NCBI GenBank assembly: GCA_031280825.1
Contig: JAITGE010000012.1
Coordinates: forward strand, 1 to 64,000
DNA: 64,000 bases
Reading direction: 5' to 3'
Origin: Oscillospiraceae bacterium
Lineage (GTDB): Bacteria > Bacillota > Clostridia > Oscillospirales > Acutalibacteraceae
This document shows, one piece after another, positions 15,544 to 25,179 of the stretch (position 1 is its first letter; every line of letters begins with the position of its first letter). A model generated the notes under the pieces. The model had not been told where the DNA came from. It searched no databases and worked only from the letters and a program-made list of their open reading frames with translations. The position numbers and the translations under genes were made by a program.

Positions 15544-16818
15544 TCAGTACTTTTTGATTTTGAACAGGTGATCGATCAGCCACCAGTTTTGCATAAAGCG
15601 TTGGTGAACCGTCCAGTAGGCGACACCGCCGAGGGCGTATTTGCGCACGAGTGACAGCTTGGCATAAATACTGCGTGCGTCCTCAAACCAAAGCTCGTGC
15701 TGCTTTCCGTCTTCCGCGGTGTAGCGAAACCATGGGGTTTGCGCTGTTTCGTCATATCGGATATCAACGCCGCGTGCGGCGGCGATGCTCACGGCCTCCT
15801 CGTTACCGACCACCCTTGCTTTGGAACCGGCGGCGAAGGGCAGCGTCCAATCATAGCCATAGTTGGGGATGCCTAGCAGGATCTTTTTGGGCGGTATGCG
15901 CGTAACGGCGTAATCCAGCACCTTGCACACCTCGTTGAGAGGCGCAACCGCCATAGGCGGCCCACTTTGGTAGCCCCATTCGTAGGTCATTAAGATCACG
16001 TAATCATCATAGCGACCGTGGGCGGCAAAATCCACGCCCGCAAAGAGCAGACTGCTCATATCATCCTGCGTTTTGGGCGCGATTGCGGCGCTGAGATCAA
16101 ATTTGGCGCCGTGCAGCCACGCACGCGCCTTGGCTAAAAAGGTGTTGTAATCCTCCTTGGCCTCAGCGGGAACATATTCAAAATCAACGTCTACGCCTTT
16201 ATAACCGCCGCTTTCCAGCCGTTCGAGCAGACTGCGCAGGAGTGCTTCTTGCTTTTGAGGCGAGGCTAGAATTTCGCGGATTTCTTCACTCTGAAAGCCT
16301 GTTTGGTTATCGAGATTCGCAATCACAAGACGCGGACGCACCCCGGCGTTTCTTGCCGCTTGCAGGACACGGGCATCTTCTAACGGGGGAAATAGACTGC
16401 CATCCGGCGCAACGGATGTGCTGAAGCTGTTGAGGAAGGTCATGTGCTTGAGTGCTTCCTCCAAATTTTCTTGGCGGATGTTGGGGTAAGCGTAGCCGCC
16501 GACAACAATTTCGCCCCAGTGCATTCGCGGAATATGCAGCCTTGCGCCGGGTTGGATAAGGTTCGGATTCCCGATTTGCGGGTTTGCAAGCAGTAGCTCC
16601 GCTAGGGCGATGCCATAGCTCTGCGAGATTTTATAGAGCGTTTCGCCGGGCGCAACTGTATGCGTTTGGGTCGCCGTAGGCAGAATCAGAGCTTGCCCCG
16701 GCACAAGCTGATCCGGATTTGCGAGCTTGTTTGCCTGCGAAACGGAATTGACCGAAATGTTATGTTGCCGTGCGATTTTATAGAGCGTATCCCCGGTCTT
16801 CACGGTATAAATGAGCAT
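15544..16818 (-). CDS. LysM-GH18 spore cortex-lytic-type glycosidase (YaaH/SleL-like)
   Basis: A 424-residue protein with two N-terminal LysM repeats (YTVKTGDTLYKIARQHNIS at 4-22, HTVAPGETLYKISQSYGIA from about 51) and a GH18 barrel. The barrel carries the catalytic pattern YKGVDVDFEYV (D-x-D-x-E) and later LMTYEWGY and GIPNYGYDW. Members such as YaaH/SleL cut muramic-delta-lactam cortex peptidoglycan during spore germination. There is no signal peptide, as usual for these spore proteins, which are made in the mother cell. The ATG at 16818 follows AGGAGG at 6 bases; the reading frame open further upstream has no such site. Confidence 0.85.
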   Translation of the reverse strand: MLIYTVKTGDTLYKIARQHNISVNSVSQANKLANPDQLVPGQALILPTATQTHTVAPGETLYKISQSYGIALAELLLANPQIGNPNLIQPGARLHIPRMHWGEIVVGGYAYPNIRQENLEEALKHMTFLNSFSTSVAPDGSLFPPLEDARVLQAARNAGVRPRLVIANLDNQTGFQSEEIREILASPQKQEALLRSLLERLESGGYKGVDVDFEYVPAEAKEDYNTFLAKARAWLHGAKFDLSAAIAPKTQDDMSSLLFAGVDFAAHGRYDDYVILMTYEWGYQSGPPMAVAPLNEVCKVLDYAVTRIPPKKILLGIPNYGYDWTLPFAAGSKARVVGNEEAVSIAAARGVDIRYDETAQTPWFRYTAEDGKQHELWFEDARSIYAKLSLVRKYALGGVAYWTVHQRFMQNWWLIDHLFKIKKY

Positions 16819-16946
16819 GAGCCGCCTCCTTATTGGGATTTTCATTGCTAGGCTATGCGGCGTTGCTGGGAAAAAGAACGCGAAGCCCTGTTCACGCGTT
16901 TCGGTTCGCGGTTTCCGCCCAACGAACCAAAACCGCGCCAATACCT

Positions 16947-17684
16947 CTAAAACGCAAACGAAACCCAAAGCCGACCTTTTTTACTTTCGCCGCCGATTTC
17001 AGCCAGTCTGCAGCGCCCTTTCCCGCGCACGGCAAGCAAATCACCGGGCTTCACCTGCTTCGCACCGCTTTTGCATTCCTGATGATTCAACTGCACCAGC
17101 CCCGTTCGCAGCCATTCCTCCGCCGCCCCGCGCGAAGCGTGGAAGGCCTCGGCAAGCAACGCATCCACGCGCAACGAAGCAACCGTGCCGCGCACAACAC
17201 GCAGTACGGCTTGCGTTTCCGGCAAAGCATCCAGCGGGATTTCACAGCCGCACAGCCCGACGCGCCCTGCCGCTTGCAGATTTTCCAGCAAAAACGGCGC
17301 AAGTCGCCTCAAACAGATCAAAATCGCCTGCCCGTCCGCGATGCGTATATCGCCCAGCACCGCGCGTTCCAAGCCCAGCCCAAGCGCCGCGCCAAGCAGA
17401 TCGCGATGCCCTACGGCATCCTGCGCACGGAAGCGAAACACAAGCGCCGCAAGCACGGCGGCACGATCCATGTATTCTGCACCCGGCGGCAAAAAAATCG
17501 GCACAGCGCGTTCCGGTGCGACAAACCCGCCATCCAGCAGCAACCGCACATCCTTGCGATTTTTGTAGACAGCGTCCGCCTGCGCGGCTTCCTCCGGCGC
17601 AAGGAAGCTCCCGACGACCGGCTTATCGCTCTGAACGGCGCGCTGCGCAAGCTCCGCCAACCGCGGCAACAGCAATGCAGTCAT
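16947..17684 (-). CDS. ylmH: YlmH-type S4-domain RNA-binding protein
   Basis: A 245-residue protein with an N-terminal YlmH-type domain (GSFLAPEEAAQADAV... LGLERAVLGDI) and a C-terminal S4 RNA-binding domain (RVDALLAEAFHASRGAAEEWLRTGLVQLNHQ...VKPGDLLAVRGKGR). YlmH is known to bind the ribosome and help rescue stalled nascent chains, and it is usually encoded in the division cluster. Here it lies between glmM and the cortex hydrolase instead. The ATG at 17684 follows GGAG at 6 bases. Co-transcription with glmM (32-base gap) is likely. Confidence 0.85.
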   Translation of the reverse strand: MTALLLPRLAELAQRAVQSDKPVVGSFLAPEEAAQADAVYKNRKDVRLLLDGGFVAPERAVPIFLPPGAEYMDRAAVLAALVFRFRAQDAVGHRDLLGAALGLGLERAVLGDIRIADGQAILICLRRLAPFLLENLQAAGRVGLCGCEIPLDALPETQAVLRVVRGTVASLRVDALLAEAFHASRGAAEEWLRTGLVQLNHQECKSGAKQVKPGDLLAVRGKGRCRLAEIGGESKKGRLWVSFAF

Positions 17685-17716
17685 GGTGCACTCCAAACAA
17701 ATTTTTCAGCAAACCC

Positions 17717-19099
17717 CTACAGCAGCCGCACCTTAACGACCTCGGCAATCTCATTGGCAAGCGCTTGGATGCGCGCCTCATCGCGTCCCTCAAGCATCAC
17801 GCGGATGAGCGGCTCCGTACCGCTTACGCGCACGAGAGCGCGCCCGCCCTTGCCCAGCTCCGCTTCGGCGCGCGCGACGGCGGCTTGAATTTCCGGATCG
17901 CCCGCACAGCGCAGCTTCCCCAGCTGCGACACCCTGCAATTGACCATCACCTGCGGGAAGGTTTCGATTTCACCCGCCAAAGCCGAAAGCGGGCGCCCTG
18001 TTTTGCGCAGCACCTCCAGCAGCTGGAGCGCGGTCAGTTGCCCATCCCCGGTGGATGCATAATCCGAGAAGATGATATGCCCCGACTGCTCCCCGCCGAT
18101 CCCATAGCCCTTTTCCGTCATGCGCTCCAGCACATAACGGTCGCCCACGGCTGTGCATTCGGTCGCGATACCGTTCTTTTCACAAAAGGCGTGGAAGCCC
18201 AAATTGCTCATCACCGTAACAACAGCGGCGCTTTCGCGTAGCCGCCCCTCCGCCTTCCATTGCTTGGCGCAAATGGCGATGATCTTGTCGCCGTCCACCA
18301 CAGCGCCATTCTCATCTACCGCCAATAAACGATCAGCGTCGCCGTCAAAGGCAAAGCCCACGTCCAGCCCGTGCTCACGCACATAACCGCCCAACCGCTC
18401 CACATGCGTTGAGCCGCAATTTTCATTGATGTTCACGCCGTCAGGCGCGGCGGAGAGCAAATCAAAATGAAAGCCCAAACGGCGGAACAACTCCGGCGCG
18501 GTCGCACTGGCCGAGCCGTTAGCACAATCCAGGGCAATCCGCCGCCGTCCCTGCGCCGCCAAATCCCGCGCCAAACCATAGGATACCGTTGCGCAGAGGT
18601 GATCCAAATACGCGGCCACAGCGGCGGTATCCATCTCCGTTCGCCCCACCTGCCCACCAATTCTGACGGGCGGCGGCTCTGTTTCATCCAAAATCAAGGC
18701 TTCAATGCGCTCCTCCAGCGCATCAGGCAGCTTGCAGCCCTGCACGTTAAACAGCTTGATACCGTTATATTCACAGGGATTATGCGAGGCAGAAACCATC
18801 GCGCCGGCGCAAAAGCCGCCGTGCGGCACAAGATACGCCACGGCAGGAGTCGGCACAACGCCCACAAGCGTTGCGTTCACACCCACGGAATTCAAGCCAG
18901 CCGCCATCGCCGCCGCCAGCATCGGCGAAGAAGCTCGGGTATCCATACCGATGAGCACCTGCGGCAATGCGTCCGGTTGCTCACGCTTGGGCGCGGCGGT
19001 AACCGCCCCGAACGCCCGCCCGATTTTCATCGCCAGCTCGGCGGTCAGTTCCGTGTTGGCGACACCCCGCGCGCCGTCTGTCCCAAACAATCTTCCCAT
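17717..19099 (-). CDS. glmM: Phosphoglucosamine mutase
   Basis: Interconverts glucosamine-6-phosphate and glucosamine-1-phosphate on the way to UDP-GlcNAc. The 460-residue protein has MGRLFGTDGARG at the N-terminus, the phosphoserine loop SASHNP (Ser105), the metal loop DGDADR, the sugar-binding GGEQSGH and the phosphate-binding VRVSGTEPLIR. An AGGAGG lies 5 bases before the ATG at 19099. It works directly after GlmS, which is encoded elsewhere in the window. Confidence 0.97.
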   Translation of the reverse strand: MGRLFGTDGARGVANTELTAELAMKIGRAFGAVTAAPKREQPDALPQVLIGMDTRASSPMLAAAMAAGLNSVGVNATLVGVVPTPAVAYLVPHGGFCAGAMVSASHNPCEYNGIKLFNVQGCKLPDALEERIEALILDETEPPPVRIGGQVGRTEMDTAAVAAYLDHLCATVSYGLARDLAAQGRRRIALDCANGSASATAPELFRRLGFHFDLLSAAPDGVNINENCGSTHVERLGGYVREHGLDVGFAFDGDADRLLAVDENGAVVDGDKIIAICAKQWKAEGRLRESAAVVTVMSNLGFHAFCEKNGIATECTAVGDRYVLERMTEKGYGIGGEQSGHIIFSDYASTGDGQLTALQLLEVLRKTGRPLSALAGEIETFPQVMVNCRVSQLGKLRCAGDPEIQAAVARAEAELGKGGRALVRVSGTEPLIRVMLEGRDEARIQALANEIAEVVKVRLL

Positions 19100-19177
19100 G
19101 GCATCCTCCTGATGTATGATTTTCGCAATGATATGCAAAAGGAACCCTCCCGCATACGAACGAAGGGTTCCGCAAGC

Positions 19178-20419
19178 CTAAAACTTCACCGGCGGCAAAT
19201 CCAGCACATAAATTGTTACACCGCGATGCCCCCACTGGTTGCATTCGCTCTCGCTGTTCATAAACAAATCCACCGTGCAGCTCTGTTTTTTTACAAAGCC
19301 ACCGGTATCCGCCGCAACGGCATAGCCGTAAACATATTTGCCGTCGTTTGAAACAATCCAAAGCTGGCTGCCATAGGGTATTTGCTCCGGGTCAACCGCG
19401 ATGTAGCCCGGCTTTGGCTTAATACCCACGGCAGTCGTCGGGTCGCCCGCATAAGCCTTGGCCGTGCCAACGATCACTTCCCTGTAATTGCTCGGAATAC
19501 CGCTGCCGTCCACCCGCAAGGACGCCGGCTGCGCTAGCTCAGAAATAGGTATCGCCCCCGCGCGGAGCTTTGCCGCTTTTGTGCCAACGAGCTTAATTTC
19601 AGCCACCGGCTTTTGCAACACGGTTTCTTTGAGCTGAATGGATTCCACCTTTTTGCCATTGATATACTTATCCTGATAGAGTGTTTCCAGCTTCCCCTTT
19701 ACGCCCGCTTGCTCGATTTTTGTTTTGCCAAGATCCAGCGAGGCGCTTTTCTTACTGATCTTCGCAAAATCAATCGCGGATTCGGTCTTGCGTTCGCGGT
19801 AGGCGACGCGGTTCACGTGGATCGTCATGCCAGGTTCGAGGGGCGTAAGGGGCGCTGGCTCCACATAATCATCACCCGCTAGCGCCAGCTTGCACTCCGC
19901 AAGCGCTTCGGCAACCGTACCCTCGGTCAACGTGACGCTTTGGCTCTTGCCACCATCCAAAACGGCGATATCAAACGCGCGGGAAACGACGATATGCATC
20001 CCGTCCACCAAGAGATCCGTGCGCATACAGTTGAGCGTATCTCGCTCCTTGAGCACCACCTCGTTGAGCTGCAGCAGGCGCTGCACCGTTCCGGCGGCGC
20101 GAAGGCGGCGCACGTTTTCGCCATCCTCCAAAATAATTTCCTTCGCGCGGTAGATGCGGATAATACAGTCGCTCTCCGCGCTGAATTCGCCAAGATCCAA
20201 AAAATCATCGTTGCCGAGGGCAATATTCCGAGCTTGCAGGATTTCAATAGCGTCTTCGCGGGTAGTGGTAAGTGTCTGCGTTTGGTCGTCATCGCGGATG
20301 ATCACAGTGCGCGCACTCATCGCGTAAGCCGTAATCGTCGCCGAACCAACAAGCAGCGCGGCAATCACCACCGCGGTAATGATAATACGTCTTCGGTGCT
20401 TTTGGCCCTTTTCCGTCAT
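19178..20419 (-). CDS. G5/3D-domain cell-wall protein (YabE-like)
   Basis: A 413-residue exported protein: a membrane anchor at about 12-33, DUF348-type repeats (VIIRDDDQTQTLTTTREDA...; DIAVLDGGKSQSVTLTEGT), a G5 domain (ERKTESAIDF... ETVLQKPVAEIKLVGT) and a C-terminal 3D domain (VAADTGG, VDLFM, NQWGHRGVTIYVL). The three conserved Asp-containing motifs of the 3D lytic-transglycosylase-like fold are present, so peptidoglycan cleavage is likely. Relatives (YabE, Rpf-like) act in cell-wall remodelling during outgrowth. The ATG at 20419 follows GGAGG by 8 bases. It has a perfect-consensus promoter about 100 bases upstream. Confidence 0.85.
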   Translation of the reverse strand: MTEKGQKHRRRIIITAVVIAALLVGSATITAYAMSARTVIIRDDDQTQTLTTTREDAIEILQARNIALGNDDFLDLGEFSAESDCIIRIYRAKEIILEDGENVRRLRAAGTVQRLLQLNEVVLKERDTLNCMRTDLLVDGMHIVVSRAFDIAVLDGGKSQSVTLTEGTVAEALAECKLALAGDDYVEPAPLTPLEPGMTIHVNRVAYRERKTESAIDFAKISKKSASLDLGKTKIEQAGVKGKLETLYQDKYINGKKVESIQLKETVLQKPVAEIKLVGTKAAKLRAGAIPISELAQPASLRVDGSGIPSNYREVIVGTAKAYAGDPTTAVGIKPKPGYIAVDPEQIPYGSQLWIVSNDGKYVYGYAVAADTGGFVKKQSCTVDLFMNSESECNQWGHRGVTIYVLDLPPVKF

Positions 20420-20526
20420 CAAACAAACCTCCGTAATTTAGCGGCATAACGCGCAAAAGATTACAGTCACGCCGAGGACTCCTGCAACGATACGTTCAAA
20501 GAGTTCGCCGCACGAACCTACGCAAT

Positions 20527-20555
20527 ATTATATTGCCCAATTTTGCCGCTGTCAA
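20527..20555 (-). promoter_or_regulatory. Perfect-consensus sigma-A promoter (TTGACA-17-TATAAT)
   Basis: Minus-strand TTGACA (20550-20555) and TATAAT (20527-20532) with a 17-base spacer. The leader to the 3D-protein ATG is about 100 bases and contains small hairpins (for example GTTCG/CGAAC). I do not recognise a c-di-AMP riboswitch in it. Confidence 0.85.
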
Positions 20556-20631
20556 GTTTGTTAGTTTTGTTGTTTTGTTTAATTTATACGGCAAAAACAT
20601 AATTAATGTTCTTATTCAGAATAATAAATGC

Positions 20632-20669
20632 AAAAAAAGCGCGAATACCGGCAAATTTATGCCGGTATT
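20632..20669 (-). terminator. Hairpin terminator downstream of the 186-aa gene
   Basis: A perfect 10-base stem AATACCGGCA (20644-20653) / TGCCGGTATT (20660-20669) is followed on the minus strand by CGCGC and a run of seven T (20632-20638). The 117 bases between it and the stop codon at 20786 hold no recognisable gene. Confidence 0.65.
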
Positions 20670-20785
20670 TTGTGCACTTTGCAGAAGTTACACTTTGCAA
20701 CCATTTGTTACCTTTCGCAGAGTAAATTGTAACAATCTGGTGCGCAACCGCACCGTCGCTCCCAAGGTTTGGTATCCCTTGCCGC

Positions 20786-21346
20786 TCAGCAAACGCCAAA
20801 CAACAATTCCAGCGCCGCGCAGCAGAGCATTGGATATCCCTCCGGCGGCACACCATGGCGCAACGGAAACTCCCCCGGCTCTCGGTTGCCTCCGCCGGGC
20901 AGCGGAAGCGGGCGGCAAAGCTCCGCCACGGCACTGTCCTCGCGCAGGCTCGAAAGCGCGAGCGTCGCATCCTTCCCGCAAGCACAGCCAACCCATTCCA
21001 CGCTCTCAGGCAAATGGGGCGGCGGCGGCGCGGAACACACGGCATAAAGACGATCCGCATAACCGATTGTCCCCGGTAGCACAACCCCCTGCTTGCAGAT
21101 CACCACAGCGTTCTCTACGCCGCAGCAGCGCAGGCTTTCGCTTTCCAGCAGCACAAAACGCATGCCCGCCACGCCGGCAAACCCGTAGCTTGCGGCGATT
21201 CCGTGCCCAAAATATTGCACGCCGCCCAGCGCGGCCAAAGTTCGGCAAAGCGGAAGCGTCAGCGTAATATCCTGCGCCTCACCATACAAAAACACTGCCT
21301 GCGGGAATGTCAAAGCAGTCCCTCCCCATTTTACCTTCTCCTGCAT
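20786..21346 (-). CDS. Unknown cysteine-containing protein (186 aa)
   Basis: I do not recognise this protein. The frame has codon use like its neighbours. The product has several Cys (LRCCGVENAVVICKQG, VGCACGKDAT, MLCCAALE) and alternating hydrophobic segments but no clear signal peptide or membrane helix. YGFAGVAGMRFVLLESESLRCCG looks like a folded core. Cys pairs could bind metal, but their spacing matches no motif known to me. The ATG at 21346 is preceded by GGGAAG; frame further upstream is open but lacks a good site. It is divergent from the amidase-like gene. Confidence 0.6.
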   Translation of the reverse strand: MQEKVKWGGTALTFPQAVFLYGEAQDITLTLPLCRTLAALGGVQYFGHGIAASYGFAGVAGMRFVLLESESLRCCGVENAVVICKQGVVLPGTIGYADRLYAVCSAPPPPHLPESVEWVGCACGKDATLALSSLREDSAVAELCRPLPLPGGGNREPGEFPLRHGVPPEGYPMLCCAALELLFGVC

Positions 21347-21453
21347 ATTCTTCCCAAGACAGCGCGAAAAAAACGCAAAAAGCGCAAGTTTCGCCCACGC
21401 CACGCATAAGGATAGCAACGGAAAACCATAAAATACGAAAGAGGGAATCCCCT

Positions 21454-22194
21454 ATGCCATTTATTTTGCTTTCGTGCTGCGGTGACGAAGCGGCGGAATT
21501 CTGCAACGGCGCGTCCGAAAGCGCGGTAGTAGACGCCGCGCTGGGGCAGCTGGCGGAATATTTGCAAGCCAGCGGTCTGGAAGCCGCCATGCGCCCGGCA
21601 CAAGTTCCCTGCCACGCGGTTGCTTCTGTCGCCAACCGCGAAAACGCGGCGCTGCTGCTCACCCTTTGCTCCTCCCGTGCGCCGGCGGAAAAAGCAGGCC
21701 AAGAACGCGGCACGGATATTTGCTTCCACCCCGCCGCCAAACGCTCCCGCGCACTTGCCGAAGCAATCCATGCCGCATTGTGCGCCGCCGCACCCGACCC
21801 CGCGCAAATCCGTTTGCTGCCCGCACCGCAGCTTCCGGATTTCCGCATGGCGCGCTGCCCCTGTGTGCAAATTCGGTTGGGTTATCGCGATCACCCGGAA
21901 GACGCTGTCTGGATGGTGCAGGCCACCGGCATCGTCGCCCACGCGCTGGCCAAAGGCGTCGCAGCATGGTTTGGGTTGCCCTGCATTTCGCCCTACGCGG
22001 GGCAAGGCGCGGTTGTTCACGCCCCCAGCGGTTCGCTTGCCCTGCGCCGCGCGCCGCACCGGGAAGCCGAAATACTCCAAGCGCTGCCCAACGGCACACC
22101 GCTCACCCCCCTCCACCGCGAAGGCGAATGGCAATATGTTGAACACGACGACCGCTGCGGCTTTGTGCAAAGAAAATATCTTGCGTATCAATGA
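21454..22194 (+). CDS. Degenerate amidase_3-like protein with C-terminal SH3b domain
   Basis: A 246-residue protein whose first ~170 residues follow the N-acetylmuramoyl-L-alanine amidase (Amidase_3) pattern: SVANRENAALLLTLCSS at the usual AN..ADL.ISIHAN position, GTDICFHPAAKRSRALAEAI, and CVQIRLGYRDHPEDAVWM at the LVE.GF.SN..D position. The zinc His of SIHAN and the catalytic Glu of LVE are both absent, so the enzyme is probably inactive. Residues ~187-246 are a bacterial SH3 domain (SGSLALRRAPHREAEILQALPNG... CGFVQRKYLAY) that would bind cell wall. No signal peptide is visible. The ATG at 21454 follows GAGGGA. A binding or regulatory role is inferred. Confidence 0.6.
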   Translation: MPFILLSCCGDEAAEFCNGASESAVVDAALGQLAEYLQASGLEAAMRPAQVPCHAVASVANRENAALLLTLCSSRAPAEKAGQERGTDICFHPAAKRSRALAEAIHAALCAAAPDPAQIRLLPAPQLPDFRMARCPCVQIRLGYRDHPEDAVWMVQATGIVAHALAKGVAAWFGLPCISPYAGQGAVVHAPSGSLALRRAPHREAEILQALPNGTPLTPLHREGEWQYVEHDDRCGFVQRKYLAYQ

Positions 22195-22248
22195 TTGGGA
22201 TATGCTGAAACGAACATTAAAAGATTCGCACAAATTTTCTATTCCCTA

Positions 22249-22277
22249 TTGCAATTCGATTTCGGATCGTGTATACT
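22249..22277 (+). promoter_or_regulatory. uvrA promoter
   Basis: TTGCAA (22249-22254), 17-base spacer, TATACT (22272-22277), 40 bases ahead of uvrA. I find no convincing LexA box overlapping it. Confidence 0.65.
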
Positions 22278-22317
22278 GTAAAAAATACAGAATTCACTGC
22301 AATGGGAAGGGCATTAA

Positions 22318-25137
22318 ATGCAAAAGGATCTGATCATACGCGGCGCACGGGAGCATAACCTCAAGGGGATTGACCTCACCATCCCGCGGGATAAGCTAAT
22401 TGTATTCACGGGGCTTTCCGGCTCGGGCAAAACCTCGCTGGCGTTTGATACGATTTATGCCGAAGGGCAACGCCGCTATGTTGAAAGCCTTTCAAGCTAC
22501 GCGCGCCAGTTCCTCGGGCAAATGGAAAAGCCGAACGTGGAAAGCATCGAAGGGCTTTCCCCGGCAATTTCCATCGATCAAAAGACAACTTCCAAAAATC
22601 CGCGCTCCACCGTTGGCACGGTGACGGAAATTTATGATTATCTGCGCCTGCTTTTTGCGCGGATCGGTATACCGCATTGCCCGGAATGCGGGCGCGAAAT
22701 CAGCCGCCAAACCGTAGACGACATCGTGGACAAGCTCCTGCAATTGCCCGAAGGCACGCGCTTTCAACTGCTCGCGCCTATCGTGCGCGGGCGCAAGGGC
22801 GAATACCACAAGGAGCTTGAGCAAGCCCGCAAAAGCGGCTATGTGCGCGCCAGGGTTGATGGCAGCCTATACGAGCTTTCGGAAGAAATCCCCATGGATA
22901 AAAACAAAAAACACAGCATCGAAATTGTGGTGGATCGGCTGGTCATGAAGCCCGATCTGCGCAACCGGCTAACGGATTCGGTAGAAACGGCCACCCGCCT
23001 TGCCGAAGGGCTGCTGGTGGCGGATGTCGTTGGCGGCGAAGAACTGCTTTTTTCACAAAACTACGCTTGCCCGGAGCACGGTTGCAGCATGGAAGAGCTG
23101 GCGCCGCGCATGTTTTCTTTTAACAACCCCTTCGGCGCTTGCCCGGAATGCGCTGGTCTGGGGATGCTCCTGCGACCCGACCCGGATCTGGTTTTGCCGG
23201 ATAGAAGTCTGAGCCTACGCGAAGGCGCGGTGCGCGCCTCCGGCTGGAGTATCGCGGACGGCGGAACGATTGCGCAGATGTACTTTGAAGCCGTCGCCGA
23301 CTATGGAAAATTTTCGATGGAAACACCTGTGGGCAAACTCCCAAAGGCGGCGCTGGATCTCATTTTATATGGCACAAAAGGGAAAAAAATCCCCGTGCAG
23401 CGTAGCGGAACCTTCGGCGGCGGCACCTATATGACGGATTTTGAGGGTGTTTGCAACAATCTGGTGCGCCGCCACAAAGAAACCGCCAGCGATTGGGCGC
23501 GCGCGGATATCGAACAGTATATGACCTCCCTCCCCTGCCCGGTTTGCCACGGGGAGCGGTTAAAAAAAGAGATCCTGTGCGTCACCGTTGGCGGACTGAA
23601 CATCAGCCAAAGCACGCAGTTTTCCATTGTAAAAGCGCTCGAATTTTTCCAAACCCTGCAATTGACCCCGCGCGAAGAAATGATTGCGCACGAGATCCTA
23701 AAGGAAATCAATGAACGCCTGACATTTTTGCGCAGCGTCGGACTTGAATACCTAAGCCTTGCGCGCGCAACAGCAACGCTTTCGGGCGGCGAAAGCCAGC
23801 GCATCCGCCTCGCCACGCAGATCGGTTCGTCGCTCATGGGCGTTTTGTATATTTTGGACGAGCCAAGCATCGGCTTACACCAGCGCGATAACGATAAACT
23901 GATCGAAACCCTGAAGCGCTTGCGGGATTTGGGGAACACCCTGATCGTTGTGGAACACGACGAAGACACCATGCGGGCGGCGGATCACATTGTGGATATT
24001 GGTCCGGGCGCGGGCATCCATGGCGGGCAGCTCATCTGCCAGGGCACGGCGACAGAGGTTGAAGCCTGCCAAGCATCGCTCACAGGGCAATATTTAAGCG
24101 GGAAAAAGCAGATCCCCGTACCGCAAAGCCGCCGTGCCGGCAACGGTAAAGCTCTGCGCGTACGCGGCGCAAGGGAAAATAACCTTAAAAACATTGACGC
24201 CTGTTTCCCGCTGGGCACGTTCATTTGCGTAACGGGCGTTTCCGGCTCAGGCAAAAGCTCATTGGTGAATGAAATCCTTCAAAAAACCTTGGCGGGCAAG
24301 CTCAACCGTGCCCGCACCTTCCCCGGCGCGTGTGACGCTGTGGAGGGCATAGAGCACCTGGATAAGGTCATTGACATTGACCAAAGCCCTATTGGGCGCA
24401 CGCCGCGCTCCAATCCCGCAACCTATACCGGCGTTTACACCGACATCCGCGAGCTGTTCGCCCAAACGCCGGACGCCAAACAACGGGGATACAAGCCCAA
24501 CCGCTTTTCCTTTAACGTCAAGGGCGGGCGCTGTGAAGCTTGCCAAGGCGACGGCATCGTCAAGATTGAGATGCATTTTCTCGCCGATATTTACGTCCCC
24601 TGCGAGGTTTGCAAAGGCTCGCGCTACAACCGCGAAACCCTGGAGGTCAAATACAAAGGCAAAACCATAGCCGACGTGCTGGGGATGACGATTGAAGAAG
24701 GGCTACGCTTTTTTGAAAATGTGCCCAAAATCGCCCGCCGCCTGCGAACGCTTTGCGAAGTCGGTCTGGGATATGTGAAAATCGGGCAGCCCGCCACGAC
24801 GCTTTCCGGCGGCGAAGCGCAGCGCGTCAAGTTGGCGACGGAGCTTTCACGCCGCGCCACCGGGCGCACCATTTATATCCTGGATGAACCGACAACCGGT
24901 CTGCACGCGGCGGACGTTCACCGCCTACTGGAAGTTTTGCAGCAGTTGGTGGAAGTCGGCAACACGGTGCTGGTCATTGAGCACAACCTGCATGTGATAA
25001 AAGCGGCCGACTGGGTCTTGGATTTGGGTCCGGAAGGCGGCGACGGCGGCGGCAAAATCGTCGCCGAAGGCACGCCTGAGCAAGTGGCGGAAAATCCGAG
25101 TTCCTACACGGGGCAATATTTGAAGAAAGTGCTATAA
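22318..25137 (+). CDS. uvrA: Excinuclease ABC subunit A
   Basis: Damage-recognition ATPase of nucleotide excision repair. The 939-residue protein has two ABC modules: Walker [13 protein letters not shown] near residue 33 and [13 protein letters not shown] in the second half, ABC signatures [12 protein letters not shown] and [12 protein letters not shown], and [16 protein letters not shown] Walker B regions. Zinc-finger Cys pairs are seen at CPEHGC/CPEC, CPVC and CEAC/CEVC. Length is normal. The ATG at 22318 follows GGGAAGGG. uvrB is not adjacent, so the gene is transcribed alone from its own promoter. Confidence 0.98.
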   Translation: MQKDLIIRGAREHNLKGIDLTIPRDKLIVFTGLSGSGKTSLAFDTIYAEGQRRYVESLSSYARQFLGQMEKPNVESIEGLSPAISIDQKTTSKNPRSTVGTVTEIYDYLRLLFARIGIPHCPECGREISRQTVDDIVDKLLQLPEGTRFQLLAPIVRGRKGEYHKELEQARKSGYVRARVDGSLYELSEEIPMDKNKKHSIEIVVDRLVMKPDLRNRLTDSVETATRLAEGLLVADVVGGEELLFSQNYACPEHGCSMEELAPRMFSFNNPFGACPECAGLGMLLRPDPDLVLPDRSLSLREGAVRASGWSIADGGTIAQMYFEAVADYGKFSMETPVGKLPKAALDLILYGTKGKKIPVQRSGTFGGGTYMTDFEGVCNNLVRRHKETASDWARADIEQYMTSLPCPVCHGERLKKEILCVTVGGLNISQSTQFSIVKALEFFQTLQLTPREEMIAHEILKEINERLTFLRSVGLEYLSLARATATLSGGESQRIRLATQIGSSLMGVLYILDEPSIGLHQRDNDKLIETLKRLRDLGNTLIVVEHDEDTMRAADHIVDIGPGAGIHGGQLICQGTATEVEACQASLTGQYLSGKKQIPVPQSRRAGNGKALRVRGARENNLKNIDACFPLGTFICVTGVSGSGKSSLVNEILQKTLAGKLNRARTFPGACDAVEGIEHLDKVIDIDQSPIGRTPRSNPATYTGVYTDIRELFAQTPDAKQRGYKPNRFSFNVKGGRCEACQGDGIVKIEMHFLADIYVPCEVCKGSRYNRETLEVKYKGKTIADVLGMTIEEGLRFFENVPKIARRLRTLCEVGLGYVKIGQPATTLSGGEAQRVKLATELSRRATGRTIYILDEPTTGLHAADVHRLLEVLQQLVEVGNTVLVIEHNLHVIKAADWVLDLGPEGGDGGGKIVAEGTPEQVAENPSSYTGQYLKKVL

Positions 25138-25179
25138 TTAAAATGATATTGCTGTAAGCGCAATCGCCCACAACGCGTC

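Noticed and set aside
16811-18241. A 476-codon plus-strand frame over ylmH and glmM
   Set aside because: It is antisense to two well-conserved genes and its translation is low-complexity Arg/Pro/Ala.
20420-20526. c-di-AMP (ydaO/yuaA) riboswitch before the 3D-domain gene
   Set aside because: The leader is about 100 bases and I could not find the conserved core sequences; only small hairpins are visible.
22200-22317. LexA box in the uvrA promoter
   Set aside because: CGAAC near 22210 has no matching GTTCG half-site at the right distance, and no copy of the lexA-type AAC-N4-GTT box overlaps the promoter.
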